A stretch of 64,000 nucleotides of DNA from a virus. Under the pieces are notes generated by a model that was not told the DNA's origin, searched no databases, and saw nothing but the letters and a program-made list of their open reading frames with translations. Shown piece by piece: positions 1 through 7,515 of the stretch; position 1 is the stretch's first letter, and each line of letters opens with the position of its first letter. The DNA lies in the IMG/VR virus record IMGVR_UViG_3300018424_000006, positions 155,820 to 219,819 of that record; one strand, given 5' to 3'. A program made the translations under genes and the position numbers.

Positions 1-355
1 GAACATAATCCGCCTCTTTGAAGTTGTTAAGCTGAATAGTTACCAATCGATTTGAGACCGATGCTAAACTATTAGCATTGATCCACGGAATGCCAATGTA
101 CACAATGGTAGTTGAATCCGTAGCCAATGCTAGATAGTTGTAAGAGGTAAAGTCATTACTAATTAATGCTTGGTCTTCTGCTGGGATAGAAGGCCAAATA
201 TTAGTATGATTTACCTGTGCATTTGAATCGGCTGGCAAGGCTCTAGGATTTACTACGCCTAGAACCTTACCTGTGAACGACTGAACGCCGCCAATCAAAC
301 CGTGAGTTGTAAACTGAATTTCGTCATCAAGGATCAAGCTTGTTTGTGAGAGCAT
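1..355 (-). CDS. Partial phage protein, C-terminus beyond left edge
   Basis: A minus-strand frame opens with ATG at 355 (MLSQTSLILDDEIQFTTHG...) and stays open for 118 codons to the window edge, so the C-terminus is missing. It overlaps the end of the next gene upstream by 29 bases, the same tight packing seen along the rest of this operon. The product is rich in beta-type residues and in Thr, Asn and Ser, with no cysteine or membrane segment visible, which would suit a virion surface or adsorption-type protein. That is inference only; I do not recognise the family. It resembles the partial gene at the right edge only in general composition. Confidence 0.6.
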   Translation of the reverse strand, partial: MLSQTSLILDDEIQFTTHGLIGGVQSFTGKVLGVVNPRALPADSNAQVNHTNIWPSIPAEDQALISNDFTSYNYLALATDSTTIVYIGIPWINANSLASVSNRLVTIQLNNFKEADYV

Positions 356-656
356 GAGGGATCTCCAATAGAATACTGGTTCCGCCAATTAGCTTTAGAC
401 TATCTACATCTGGCGATGTAGACAAAGAAGCTTCTTTGCGGATGTCATTTAAAATTTCCATTATAAGATCAGTCGGCTCTTCTTCAATAAGTTCACCATA
501 AACAATGGCAACCTCAAGAAGTTCTTCTGCTTTCGCATAGAGTTGTTTCCGAACTTCCTTACAAGAAGGAGTATCCGGTAAGCTTTGATTATGAAGTAGG
601 TTAATCAGTTTTAAAACCGCGTTTGACTGACAGAGTAGTACTACGGGCTTATCCAT
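327..656 (-). CDS. Small phage protein of the GGTS-tail array
   Basis: 109 residues beginning MDKPVVLLCQS, with an opening hydrophobic strand, a helical middle (LYAKAEELLEVAIVYGELI) and a C-terminal LKLIGGTSILLEI segment. The GGTS element near the C-terminus recurs in the genes at 1018-1494 and 2369-2752, so these look like diverged members of one tandem family. Function is unknown. It is the penultimate gene of a minus-strand run ending at the left edge, and its stop overlaps the start region of the partial gene downstream. Confidence 0.65.
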   Translation of the reverse strand: MDKPVVLLCQSNAVLKLINLLHNQSLPDTPSCKEVRKQLYAKAEELLEVAIVYGELIEEEPTDLIMEILNDIRKEASLSTSPDVDSLKLIGGTSILLEIPHALTNKLDP

Positions 657-665
657 GTACCTTAC

Positions 666-1076
666 CTATTTATAGTTGACTATACCGAAACTGGCCGACC
701 ATTGATCGATGGTGACGAGTTCAGCTTCTAAGTATTCGATACCATCTACGTTTAAATTTTTCTCGGCGAATGAGACAAGGCGATAAAATATCTCCTTAAA
801 GTAAACGTAGAAAGTGTCTTCTTCAACATGTCCTATTGATAGACGGATACCATTAATTATGTCATCCGAAAAAGAATGCTCTGCAACTGCGATATGTTGC
901 AGCATATCTATAAAATTATCTTCTACGTTATCAGGCATGTAGCCACGACTAAGTAGACGCCGTTTAGCATCGATAATTATATCTTTAATATCAATTATAA
1001 GGATCAAGGGCTGGTGTTCAGACAAGCCTGTTCGGGAGAGTACTTCTCCCTGCGGTGCTTTGAACGGGAATGGCAT
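666..1076 (-). CDS. Small phage protein, probable member of tandem array
   Basis: 136 residues. The ATG at 1076 has a GAGG Shine-Dalgarno about ten bases upstream and lies 59 bases inside the end of the preceding gene. The middle of the protein begins a strand LILIIDIKDIII, comparable to LIIDVPIL and ILIDIGGI in the neighbouring array genes, and the end VTIDQWSASFGIVNYK sits where its neighbours carry the GGTS block. I read it as a diverged paralogue of the array, without known function. The long overlap leaves a later start possible. Confidence 0.6.
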   Translation of the reverse strand: MPFPFKAPQGEVLSRTGLSEHQPLILIIDIKDIIIDAKRRLLSRGYMPDNVEDNFIDMLQHIAVAEHSFSDDIINGIRLSIGHVEEDTFYVYFKEIFYRLVSFAEKNLNVDGIEYLEAELVTIDQWSASFGIVNYK

Positions 1077-1494
1077 TTTGCATTGCGCCTCGATTAACGT
1101 TCTGAATGAAGTCTATTGTAAAAGACGTACCTCCTACATACTTCGCCATAATGCTTAAATTGGGGCGATGAATATGGTAAATAGGTGGCAGCGCAGAAAA
1201 CTCAGTTTGCATATACGCGCCCACATCCATTATCAAAGTATACGCATGACTTTGCTGATTGGCCAGAAGGTTGCAATCTCCGCAAATATAACTTACGTCA
1301 CACTGACAAGTTTTAGGTGGTGAGTACAAGTCTAGATAGTCAGTAGAGACCATATCGTCAATGATATTTTCTAGAGTCTGGAACTGGAACACTGCTTCTA
1401 TACAATGGCAAGCTAAGGTAACGTTGTCAATAGTAGCCAACTTACCCTGCAAGATTGGAACATCGATAATGAGTCGACTGGGTAGTACGTCCAT
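1018..1494 (-). CDS. Small phage protein of the GGTS-tail array, Cys-containing
   Basis: 158 residues. I chose the ATG at 1494 because an AAGGAA Shine-Dalgarno lies directly upstream, rather than the longer frame that overlaps the preceding gene. The N-terminus MDVLPSRLIIDVPIL matches the opening strand of the neighbouring array members. Around residues 85-95 there is a cluster of cysteines (TCQCDVSYICGDCN) that could bind a metal. The C-terminal part contains AKYVGGTSFTIDF, the shared GGTSF block. No enzymatic family is recognised. Confidence 0.7.
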   Translation of the reverse strand: MDVLPSRLIIDVPILQGKLATIDNVTLACHCIEAVFQFQTLENIIDDMVSTDYLDLYSPPKTCQCDVSYICGDCNLLANQQSHAYTLIMDVGAYMQTEFSALPPIYHIHRPNLSIMAKYVGGTSFTIDFIQNVNRGAMQNAIPVQSTAGRSTLPNRLV

Positions 1495-1504
1495 ATCTAT
1501 TTCC

Positions 1505-1939
1505 TTATAGGTTTTCTTTGAGAAGAACCCCTTCGTTGGGACCAATCCATTGAAACTTAATTCTTTCCAATGGCCATCCTGCCGGAAGAAATACTAGTAA
1601 AGCTCTCAGCTTATCTTTAATCATTTCGCTGGCTAGATTAAAGGTTGACTCGGCATGATAGGTAGGCATACCTAACGTGACGAACATGTCGAAGTTATGC
1701 GGAGTTTTCATTAACCTCTGATAGAGATCTCTGACTCCTTCCCCATAAAGAATGCAACTGACTTCTGCGTCCAAAAACCCTCGTATATCAAAGAAGCTTA
1801 TTCCTAGATTCGAGTGGTTCTCAAGCGATTGTCGGATGTGTTCTTTGACATCAACAAAACTGATAACTTCTATTTCATTATTTTCGTTTAGGATCGGTGA
1901 ATATATTTCCCGTCCCGGTCGGTATTGAGTCGCTCCCAT
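1505..1939 (-). CDS. Small phage protein, probable array paralogue
   Basis: 144 residues from an ATG at 1939 that lies 52 bases inside the end of the preceding gene. The sequence IEVISFVDVKEHIRQSL occupies the position of the LIIDV strand of its neighbours, and the end IKFQWIGPNEGVLL aligns in position with IRYLGGTSFAAL of the gene at 2369-2752, with the GGTS core changed to GPNE. Function is unknown. The overlapping arrangement implies translational coupling along this minus-strand operon. Confidence 0.6.
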   Translation of the reverse strand: MGATQYRPGREIYSPILNENNEIEVISFVDVKEHIRQSLENHSNLGISFFDIRGFLDAEVSCILYGEGVRDLYQRLMKTPHNFDMFVTLGMPTYHAESTFNLASEMIKDKLRALLVFLPAGWPLERIKFQWIGPNEGVLLKENL

Positions 1940-2379
1940 TCTAAAACCCTATAATCTCCAAGTGGTTCGGCTACTACGGTAGTATTCATGCATGTAACAT
2001 GAAATACCTCGAACATGTTTTCTGGGCAATAAGGTGTGACTTCCCGTAGAATGAATAGATTGATAGGGTCGTAGTAACGAACACCGTAAACCAACTCATT
2101 AACGTCTTGGTCAGTAAACGTAATAGTACTCTTCAAGGCAAACATTCTAGAGATGATATCTCGACGTACACCATGTAGTTTGTCTCCCACATTACCGCCA
2201 CCCAAATACTGGTTTAAGTCATGATGCAACGAATCTGCCACAGCAGCCGTTATTAACTCTAAACCAAATAGTTCCCAGATCTGGTGAAAGGGACTACCCT
2301 TACCATGAGACGACTCTAGAAACTCTAGAGTAGACCGCGTTATCCCCCCAATATCTATCAGGATAGTTTTATTTTGCAT
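1888..2379 (-). CDS. Small phage protein, probable array paralogue
   Basis: 163 residues counted from the ATG at 2379, which overlaps the end of the upstream gene by 11 bases. A longer frame extends upstream but would overlap that gene by more than 100 bases and lacks the array-like start. The N-terminus MQNKTILIDIGGITRS again opens with a hydrophobic IDI strand. The middle is helical with several His residues (SLHHDLNQYLGGG), and the C-terminal half holds two cysteines. No recognised domain; function unknown. Confidence 0.6.
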   Translation of the reverse strand: MQNKTILIDIGGITRSTLEFLESSHGKGSPFHQIWELFGLELITAAVADSLHHDLNQYLGGGNVGDKLHGVRRDIISRMFALKSTITFTDQDVNELVYGVRYYDPINLFILREVTPYCPENMFEVFHVTCMNTTVVAEPLGDYRVLEWERLNTDRDGKYIHRS

Positions 2380-2752
2380 ATTCTTTCTCCAAAGCTGCAA
2401 AACTGGTTCCGCCCAAATATCGAATTTCAAAGTTCTCTGGTAGGTGATGGCTAGTTGGAATACTCTCTCGTATTTCAGCAGACATTTCCGCAAGGATCTT
2501 TCGATCTAATGCTTCCAGAGGTTCGAAATCAAAAGCGGTACTTTTTGTTCCACTTAAATCACAAACTAAATACATCCCTTCTATAACCCGTCCGATCCAG
2601 AAGACGACAATATCGATAGGCTCATTACCTAACGAGTCTACAGGATGTGCATTTGGGTTGTTTGGATTTTTAATTTCAGATTTAACAATGGAAATAGCAT
2701 CATAAAAACTTTCCGGTACTGCAAAGATAGTTCCTTTAAGTCCATTAACCAT
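2369..2752 (-). CDS. Small phage protein of the GGTS-tail array
   Basis: 127 residues from ATG at 2752, beginning MVNGLKGTIFAVPESF. The C-terminus IRYLGGTSFAALEKEYAK gives the clearest form of the GGTSF block shared with 1018-1494 and 327-656. It follows the phuZ gene, separated by a strong hairpin at 2781-2806, so it may head a separate transcript, though no promoter of the TATATTAC type lies in the 68-base gap. Function unknown. Confidence 0.65.
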   Translation of the reverse strand: MVNGLKGTIFAVPESFYDAISIVKSEIKNPNNPNAHPVDSLGNEPIDIVVFWIGRVIEGMYLVCDLSGTKSTAFDFEPLEALDRKILAEMSAEIRESIPTSHHLPENFEIRYLGGTSFAALEKEYAK

Positions 2753-2780
2753 TTTTAATAAACCCTATATTAAGAAAAAA

Positions 2781-2806
2781 ATATCGGGAGAATTAACTCC
2801 CGATAT
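2781..2806. terminator. Terminator between phuZ and the small-gene array
   Basis: A perfect 10-bp stem (ATATCGGGAG / CTCCCGATAT) with a 6-base AATTAA loop, flanked by an A-run on the left and T-rich sequence on the right, so it can act in both directions. It lies immediately after the phuZ stop codon on the minus strand. Confidence 0.85.
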
Positions 2807-2820
2807 TTTAAGTTTTGCCT

Positions 2821-3822
2821 TTAGAAAACGAAACCGTCTTCTTCTTCACCGGCTACTTCAGTAGTCTTAGAAGCTTCTTCTACCAATGCAGATGCCGCAC
2901 GAGTAAAGTCTGCTACTTTTTCTTTTAGCTTGGCGATACGAGGCTCACGCTGAACCGCTGTAGTCGCGAAGTGTAGAGATAGCTTTTCATCTGGCATACT
3001 GTCCAGAATCTCTTTAGGGTAGTAACCTACAGTTGAGTACAACTGGCTACCAGAGATTTGCTCAGAATCTGCATTAGGAATAACCGATGCAGTACTGATC
3101 ATCTTGCCCTTTAGAGTGTCTAGACGACTGACGTCAGACGTAATAACGACATCCACTAGTTGTGGAGGTACGCTAGTTACTTTGTTATAGCAGATGAAGT
3201 TAGCAATGTCTGCACGGTCTAGCTCAAGGTGTTGTTCACCCATCAATAGAGCCATGCGAGTTGCATCGTCAAGAACGCGAGCATCAACCTTTGTACGAGT
3301 ATTGATGTTACGACTACCTTCTTCGCCATTAGTGATGTTCTCATAATAGCTAATAAGGATTGGGTTCTTGGCGGTCTTTGAAGCTAGGTTCTGAAGAGTA
3401 GCTAGAGTCTTCAAAGTGTTGTCAGTTTCTTTTGCAGAGATAGTGCTACCCACTACTAAGCAAATTGCTGGTACCTGACGACGCGCTAGTTCTGCAGCTA
3501 CTAATGGGCCAATAACAGAACCAGAACCACCAGAGGTGCTGAACAGTACAAGGTTAGTAGTACCCGGTTTGAAAGTTTTCAACATTTCAACCACTTGGTC
3601 ATATGCAGCTTGGTGAGCCACTGCACGATTCTTGCCTGCTCCAGACATACCTGCTACCACGAAGGTATTGGCATTGTCTTCTTCGGTTACGTTTGAATGG
3701 CTGGTATCCAAGAAAGTCTTTTCAACTGCTGGATAACCTACAGCGTTAGGGACAGTCAATTGCTTGGCCAAGTTAATGCCACAACCACCACAACCGTAAA
3801 TACGAAGTTTTGCTTTTTCCAT
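2821..3822 (-). CDS. phuZ: PhuZ-like phage tubulin
   Basis: 333 residues. The N-terminal CGGCGINLAK (11-20), the loop MSGAGKNR (59-66) and the tubulin signature SGGSGS (97-102, inside LFSTSGGSGSVIGP) match the nucleotide-binding loops of PhuZ from phiKZ-type Pseudomonas phages, as does the following ETDNTLKTLATLQ region. The protein ends in an acidic tail (EEEDGFVF), like the PhuZ C-terminal tail that mediates filament contacts. In known phages PhuZ forms the dynamic spindle that centres the phage nucleus and moves capsids. It has its own early-type promoter (3904-3935) and a terminator at 2781-2806, so it is probably monocistronic. Confidence 0.93.
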   Translation of the reverse strand: MEKAKLRIYGCGGCGINLAKQLTVPNAVGYPAVEKTFLDTSHSNVTEEDNANTFVVAGMSGAGKNRAVAHQAAYDQVVEMLKTFKPGTTNLVLFSTSGGSGSVIGPLVAAELARRQVPAICLVVGSTISAKETDNTLKTLATLQNLASKTAKNPILISYYENITNGEEGSRNINTRTKVDARVLDDATRMALLMGEQHLELDRADIANFICYNKVTSVPPQLVDVVITSDVSRLDTLKGKMISTASVIPNADSEQISGSQLYSTVGYYPKEILDSMPDEKLSLHFATTAVQREPRIAKLKEKVADFTRAASALVEEASKTTEVAGEEEDGFVF

Positions 3823-3903
3823 AGTTCTCCCCTTTAGGAAATAAGATTAATGTATTTGGGTTTTCTTACTACCATGAGAGTTTTATTATCTCATGCCACT
3901 AAA

Positions 3904-3935
3904 GTAATATAGAATTGAAATTCCCTAGAACTCCC
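3904..3935 (-). promoter_or_regulatory. Early-type phage promoter before phuZ
   Basis: On the minus strand the core reads TATATTAC (complement at 3904-3911), preceded by TTTCAATTC and a CTAGG block. It is about 80 bases before the phuZ start. The same core occurs at six more sites in the window, and TATATTAC is the described early-promoter core of phiKZ. The leader downstream contains CATGAGATAATAAAA, also found after the site at 13019. Confidence 0.75.
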
Positions 3936-3995
3936 ATGAAATCAAGGGTCTAGGTATTTTTAGTTAATCCTCTGTAAAGCAATGAGGATATAAAA

Positions 3996-4778
3996 ATGAA
4001 CGCTATTGACTATGCTTTGAATAATCTTTTTCAACGTATACCTTCTGAACTAATCACTCAGGCTTTTGGTACTTCTCCTGTCTATGGTTATATTGATAAT
4101 CGTAGCTTAGAGCAGCGAGTTCGTGAAACCGTAATTGATTCTTTTGTTTCTATAGACTGCAATTTAGTAGGTGGACAACAGGTAATGCTTCCGATGAGTA
4201 CTTTGCCAGGCAAGCCTGTGGAAACTGGATGGATTTATGAAATACCTTTAGCCATGACTCAAGGAAGAAAGATTACTTCTGTATTGGGAGTAGAGTATTC
4301 GTCTGGCAATGGGAACCTTTCTAATCCTGATATGAATGCAATGGGTAGAAGTTTAATGGATATGGTAAACTTCGCTACAGGGCCTTCCGGAGGCGTCGCT
4401 AGCGGTAACGTCATGCTGGTGGGACCTAATACTGTTTTCGTTGGATCGAATATGGGAACCGGTAGCTTGTACCTGCGGTGCATGATTGCGAATGATTCAC
4501 AGATGGCTAATCTGAATCCACGTGCACTTCCTATCTTTGCTCAGTTATGTGAGTATGCTTGTAAAGGAATGATTTACAATGCATTACGAATTAAGCTTGG
4601 TGAAGGTTCGATTACGGGTGGTTCTTTAAATAGCTACTTGAATCAGATACTGGATGAATACTCTGATTCTTTTACGTTGTACAATGAACTACGTGACGGT
4701 AAGTGGAAGAAGGTTTCTATTCTTGCTGATGACTTCACTCGACGTGAGTTGACTAGAATGTCATTACCTAGAAGCTAA
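3996..4778 (+). CDS. Conserved-looking phage protein, possibly structural
   Basis: 260 residues with a TGAGGAT Shine-Dalgarno before the ATG. The sequence is mixed alpha/beta with a Gly/Ser-rich middle (FATGPSGGVASGNVMLVGP) and a predicted amphipathic C-terminal half; there is no signal peptide or membrane segment. It stands alone, divergent from phuZ and closed by a strong terminator at 4790-4818. No family is recognised. A virion component is a reasonable guess from composition and from its isolated transcription unit, but nothing in the sequence proves it. Confidence 0.75.
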   Translation: MNAIDYALNNLFQRIPSELITQAFGTSPVYGYIDNRSLEQRVRETVIDSFVSIDCNLVGGQQVMLPMSTLPGKPVETGWIYEIPLAMTQGRKITSVLGVEYSSGNGNLSNPDMNAMGRSLMDMVNFATGPSGGVASGNVMLVGPNTVFVGSNMGTGSLYLRCMIANDSQMANLNPRALPIFAQLCEYACKGMIYNALRIKLGEGSITGGSLNSYLNQILDEYSDSFTLYNELRDGKWKKVSILADDFTRRELTRMSLPRS

Positions 4779-4789
4779 AAGCATATTTA

Positions 4790-4818
4790 CTCTATACCCA
4801 GCATAGCTGGGTATAGAG
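4790..4818 (+). terminator. Terminator after the 260-residue gene
   Basis: A perfect 13-bp stem (CTCTATACCCAGC / GCTGGGTATAGAG) with a 3-base ATA loop, followed by CTTTATTCTGTTTT. It lies 12 bases after the stop codon of the gene at 3996-4778. Confidence 0.85.
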
Positions 4819-5133
4819 CTTTATTCTGTTTTAAATTTTCTAAATGTAAATCATATAGATATTAATAATTAATTATAATATTAATTTAATATTTATTTTT
4901 ATTCTTTAAAATTACTTAAAAAATTTATTCCCTTATATTATAGACAGTAATATATTTGACGAGGAACGAGGCAAATATATATACATTTAGTAGTCAATAT
5001 CAGAACTACTAAAAATAGACCTATTTTAAGCTACTTTCTATCTTAGGATAGGAGGTAGTTATTATGCTGTTTAAAAATACAAATAGGTATTAGGGTATGA
5101 ATTAAACATAAACCAACCAAAAGGAATTTAGAT
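4819..5133 (+). promoter_or_regulatory. AT-rich leader with two hairpins and a 9-codon ORF
   Basis: A gene-free, very AT-rich stretch before the four-gene run at 5134. At 4986-5013 a 9-bp stem (TTTAGTAGT / ACTACTAAA) encloses a 10-base loop. At 5031-5058 a 12-bp stem with two G-U pairs and a TTAG loop pairs CTACTTTCTATC with GATAGGAGGTAG, hiding a perfect GGAGG Shine-Dalgarno. That Shine-Dalgarno sits eight bases before the ATG of a nine-codon frame, 5064-5093 (MLFKNTNRY). The arrangement looks like a leader controlling the downstream operon; the function is inferred only from structure. Confidence 0.5.
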
Positions 5134-5700
5134 ATGAACTTCTTTAAGTTATTATGGAAACGGATAGTAATATCCATTCTAGTGGATAGACCTTTCTTTG
5201 CTTTCTCAAATGAGATAGTGGAAAGTTTCTATCGGGGTTATAAGTCAATAGGTCGTACTAGGTTTACCCAAGAGCTGGATAGGCTCTTCGTGGCAAAGAG
5301 AGCTAAGATTGATCCTAAGTACACAAGTCCTAAAGCTTTAGGTTCTTATTCAGCCTTAGAAAGATTGAAAACTTTAAACTACTGGGCTGCTTATCACACT
5401 AACCTATTTGCAGACGCATGGGCGCTTATGTCTAAAGAGCCATTGTTTTTCTCTATCTTACCTCTAAGCAAGACTCGATACGAAGACGAAGATAGTCTAC
5501 AGGACTATCTAGAAGACTCTAGAGATCTTTTTACGTTTTTGGATATAGAAGATCTATGGAGCAGTAGTCCTAGACTAGATTTATATAACCGCCTAGTCGC
5601 TTACAAGGAAGTCTATGAAGAACGTGGTCAGTTAGAATACTGGCAACGAATCTATGATATGCTAAAACCAAGATTGATTGAGGTGGGTTATGACCTATAA
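5134..5700 (+). CDS. Tandem family protein, copy 1 of 4
   Basis: 188 residues, start preceded by AAAAGGAATTT. The N-terminus LLWKRIVISILVDRPF is a basic, hydrophobic segment followed by a charged helical body with many Tyr, Trp and Arg residues. The next two genes begin in the same way (FKRKILSFFLDIPM and LKRYILEVVLQRPL), and all four genes in the run have almost the same length, so I read them as diverged tandem duplicates. The basic N-terminus could be a targeting or membrane-associating segment. No known domain; function unknown. Confidence 0.75.
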   Translation: MNFFKLLWKRIVISILVDRPFFAFSNEIVESFYRGYKSIGRTRFTQELDRLFVAKRAKIDPKYTSPKALGSYSALERLKTLNYWAAYHTNLFADAWALMSKEPLFFSILPLSKTRYEDEDSLQDYLEDSRDLFTFLDIEDLWSSSPRLDLYNRLVAYKEVYEERGQLEYWQRIYDMLKPRLIEVGYDL

Positions 5701-6247
5701 GAATTGGTTCAAACGAAAGATCCTAAGTTTCTTTCTTGATATTCCTATGGACTATGTTCCGATGCGTTATGCAGACGCAGCATTTGCACATCTGACTAAT
5801 GGTCCTTGGGAAACCAGAAAGTATCGTGCTCGGATGTATTTAGCTCAGTGTAGAAGTATTCCGTGCAAAGACTCTACCCCGGATGTACTTTATTTATATC
5901 CGTTCCATGAGGTACTTACCTATCTTGCCGATAATCAATACGACATGGAGAAGGCCAAGTTCTTATGGAAAGATAAGAACATGGCCAAACACTGGATGGA
6001 AGTCTTTAGGGTATATAAGCTAGCGGATGGTACATATTCCAATAGTAATTTTATTTCGAATTACTATCTTAAGTTGGCAGGCTATATCGATATGGGTACT
6101 CCCGGGTTTTTAGAAGCGCTGGATGACTTTATTATGAATTTGAATGTAGTAGCCTACTCTGTCCAGGATGCCGATAAACACGTTGCTCTAGTTCAGGAGA
6201 TTGAAGTTTATAAGAAGCTACAATCTAAGCTTAGGGGCGAATCATGA
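5690..6247 (+). CDS. Tandem family protein, copy 2 of 4
   Basis: 185 residues. I take the ATG at 5690, which has GAGGTGG just upstream and overlaps the end of copy 1 by 11 bases, rather than the TTG twelve bases earlier. The N-terminus YKNWFKRKILSFFLDIPM matches the basic-hydrophobic start of the neighbouring copies. The body is helical and aromatic-rich (HLTNGPWETRKYRARMYLAQ). Translationally coupled to copies 1 and 3. Function unknown. Confidence 0.75.
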   Translation: MTYKNWFKRKILSFFLDIPMDYVPMRYADAAFAHLTNGPWETRKYRARMYLAQCRSIPCKDSTPDVLYLYPFHEVLTYLADNQYDMEKAKFLWKDKNMAKHWMEVFRVYKLADGTYSNSNFISNYYLKLAGYIDMGTPGFLEALDDFIMNLNVVAYSVQDADKHVALVQEIEVYKKLQSKLRGES

Positions 6248-6807
6248 TCAGACTAAAGCGCTATATACTAGAGGTCGTCCTACAACGGCCTCTAGAGTCG
6301 CTCACGGATAAAAACATCCTTGAGATATGGCATTACCTTCCTGATGGCGTAAAAGGTCTTATGGGGGTTTACAGCGCCCCTAAGGAATGGATTAGGAATC
6401 TTTATTTCCTAGGACTTCTCCCTATAACGGAATTTACGATCTCTGAGATTCATGATTTCTTTATAAATCCAATGTGTGATATCCATCCAGATATTCCGGG
6501 CGAACCTATACTTCCATATTACTTATCTGAAGCAGCGAAGCATAAACGCAAAGTAGAGATCTTTAAAGACTTCTGGGAAACCTGTCCTCCAAAGACTTTA
6601 TTTGCATTCTTTATGAGTCCTCATCAAAGTACTCATAAGCTGCTGTTAGAAAATGTAATAAGGGAGACGGGTAATGGCCGCTACGATTATCAGAAGTGGC
6701 TACTGAAGTATGGGAAAGATTATAGTCATATTTTCCATCAGTTACCGATGCCTTTTATACATGTCGATTTAATAACTAAGTTGGAGTTTGATTTAAGACG
6801 TAAATAG
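6244..6807 (+). CDS. Tandem family protein, copy 3 of 4
   Basis: 187 residues starting at an ATG that overlaps the stop of copy 2 (ATGA). It begins MIRLKRYILEVVLQRPL, the same basic-hydrophobic start as copies 1 and 2, followed by an aromatic-rich helical body including a Pro-rich middle (CDIHPDIPGEPILPYY). The body is diverged beyond easy alignment by eye, but length, start and gene order support common origin. Function unknown. Confidence 0.75.
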   Translation: MIRLKRYILEVVLQRPLESLTDKNILEIWHYLPDGVKGLMGVYSAPKEWIRNLYFLGLLPITEFTISEIHDFFINPMCDIHPDIPGEPILPYYLSEAAKHKRKVEIFKDFWETCPPKTLFAFFMSPHQSTHKLLLENVIRETGNGRYDYQKWLLKYGKDYSHIFHQLPMPFIHVDLITKLEFDLRRK

Positions 6808-6865
6808 GTTGTTAATCCTATGTATTAGCTTGTTCATTAATTAACCTGAAAAAGGAGAAAAGGTT

Positions 6866-7408
6866 ATGAGCTTTAAAATCTCAATGAAAACTTTGTTTAT
6901 AAAGTTTTTACCATTAGCGTTGTTGTCTGGGTTGTCTCGACGCTTAACTGCTGCGTTGTTTATTGGTCCTCGCGGTTTTAAATTAGATAACGAAGGTCTT
7001 GATATGGCAATCGCTGCTATCAAGAAAACGCCTCTGTCAATCTTTCTGCGTCCATTTGAATTACTAGAGAAGCTTTATCTAGCTAATAAGCTAGAGGCTT
7101 CTCAATTGTTCAATGAAGAGATTGCAAACTTTACTGAAGAATCCTACATCGCCATTATTAACCGCTACCTGACTCTGAATCCAGAGCGGGCTAGAATGAT
7201 ATGGAACTGGACCTCTTTAGATCGTCAATTACATATTCTTTTGAATAGCCATTTCTTGTCTGCTAAGATCAGCAACCTTGGCGATGTAATTGCAAACGAG
7301 CCGTTGATTAAAACTGTTTGGGATGCAAACACCCCATTCAAGAAAGGTGAGCGTCAGCGTGCTAAGAACTTAATCCGCAGAATGTATCCGCATCTGGATT
7401 TGACTTAA
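6866..7408 (+). CDS. Tandem family protein, copy 4 of 4 (most divergent)
   Basis: 180 residues with an AAAAGGAGAAAAGG Shine-Dalgarno. The N-terminus (FKISMKTLFIKFLPLALLSGLSRRLTAALF) is more hydrophobic than in copies 1-3 and could insert in a membrane, while the C-terminus is basic (KGERQRAKNLIRRMYP). It is separated from copy 3 by 58 bases and followed directly by the structured noncoding region at 7516-7941. Assignment to the family rests on size, position and the hydrophobic N-terminus. Function unknown. Confidence 0.7.
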   Translation: MSFKISMKTLFIKFLPLALLSGLSRRLTAALFIGPRGFKLDNEGLDMAIAAIKKTPLSIFLRPFELLEKLYLANKLEASQLFNEEIANFTEESYIAIINRYLTLNPERARMIWNWTSLDRQLHILLNSHFLSAKISNLGDVIANEPLIKTVWDANTPFKKGERQRAKNLIRRMYPHLDLT

Positions 7409-7515
7409 AATAAACAGATGACCTTATACTTTGTAATTACTATTGATCCAGTCGTTAACTTGTTTGGTAGTGGTTCTTTAAAAATTCGATTTTAAATCAA
7501 ATTTTAAATTAGCCC

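Noticed and set aside
4947-4954. Minus-strand TATATTAC in the AT-rich leader
   Set aside because: No minus-strand gene follows within several hundred bases and the upstream block is absent; probably chance in AT-rich DNA.
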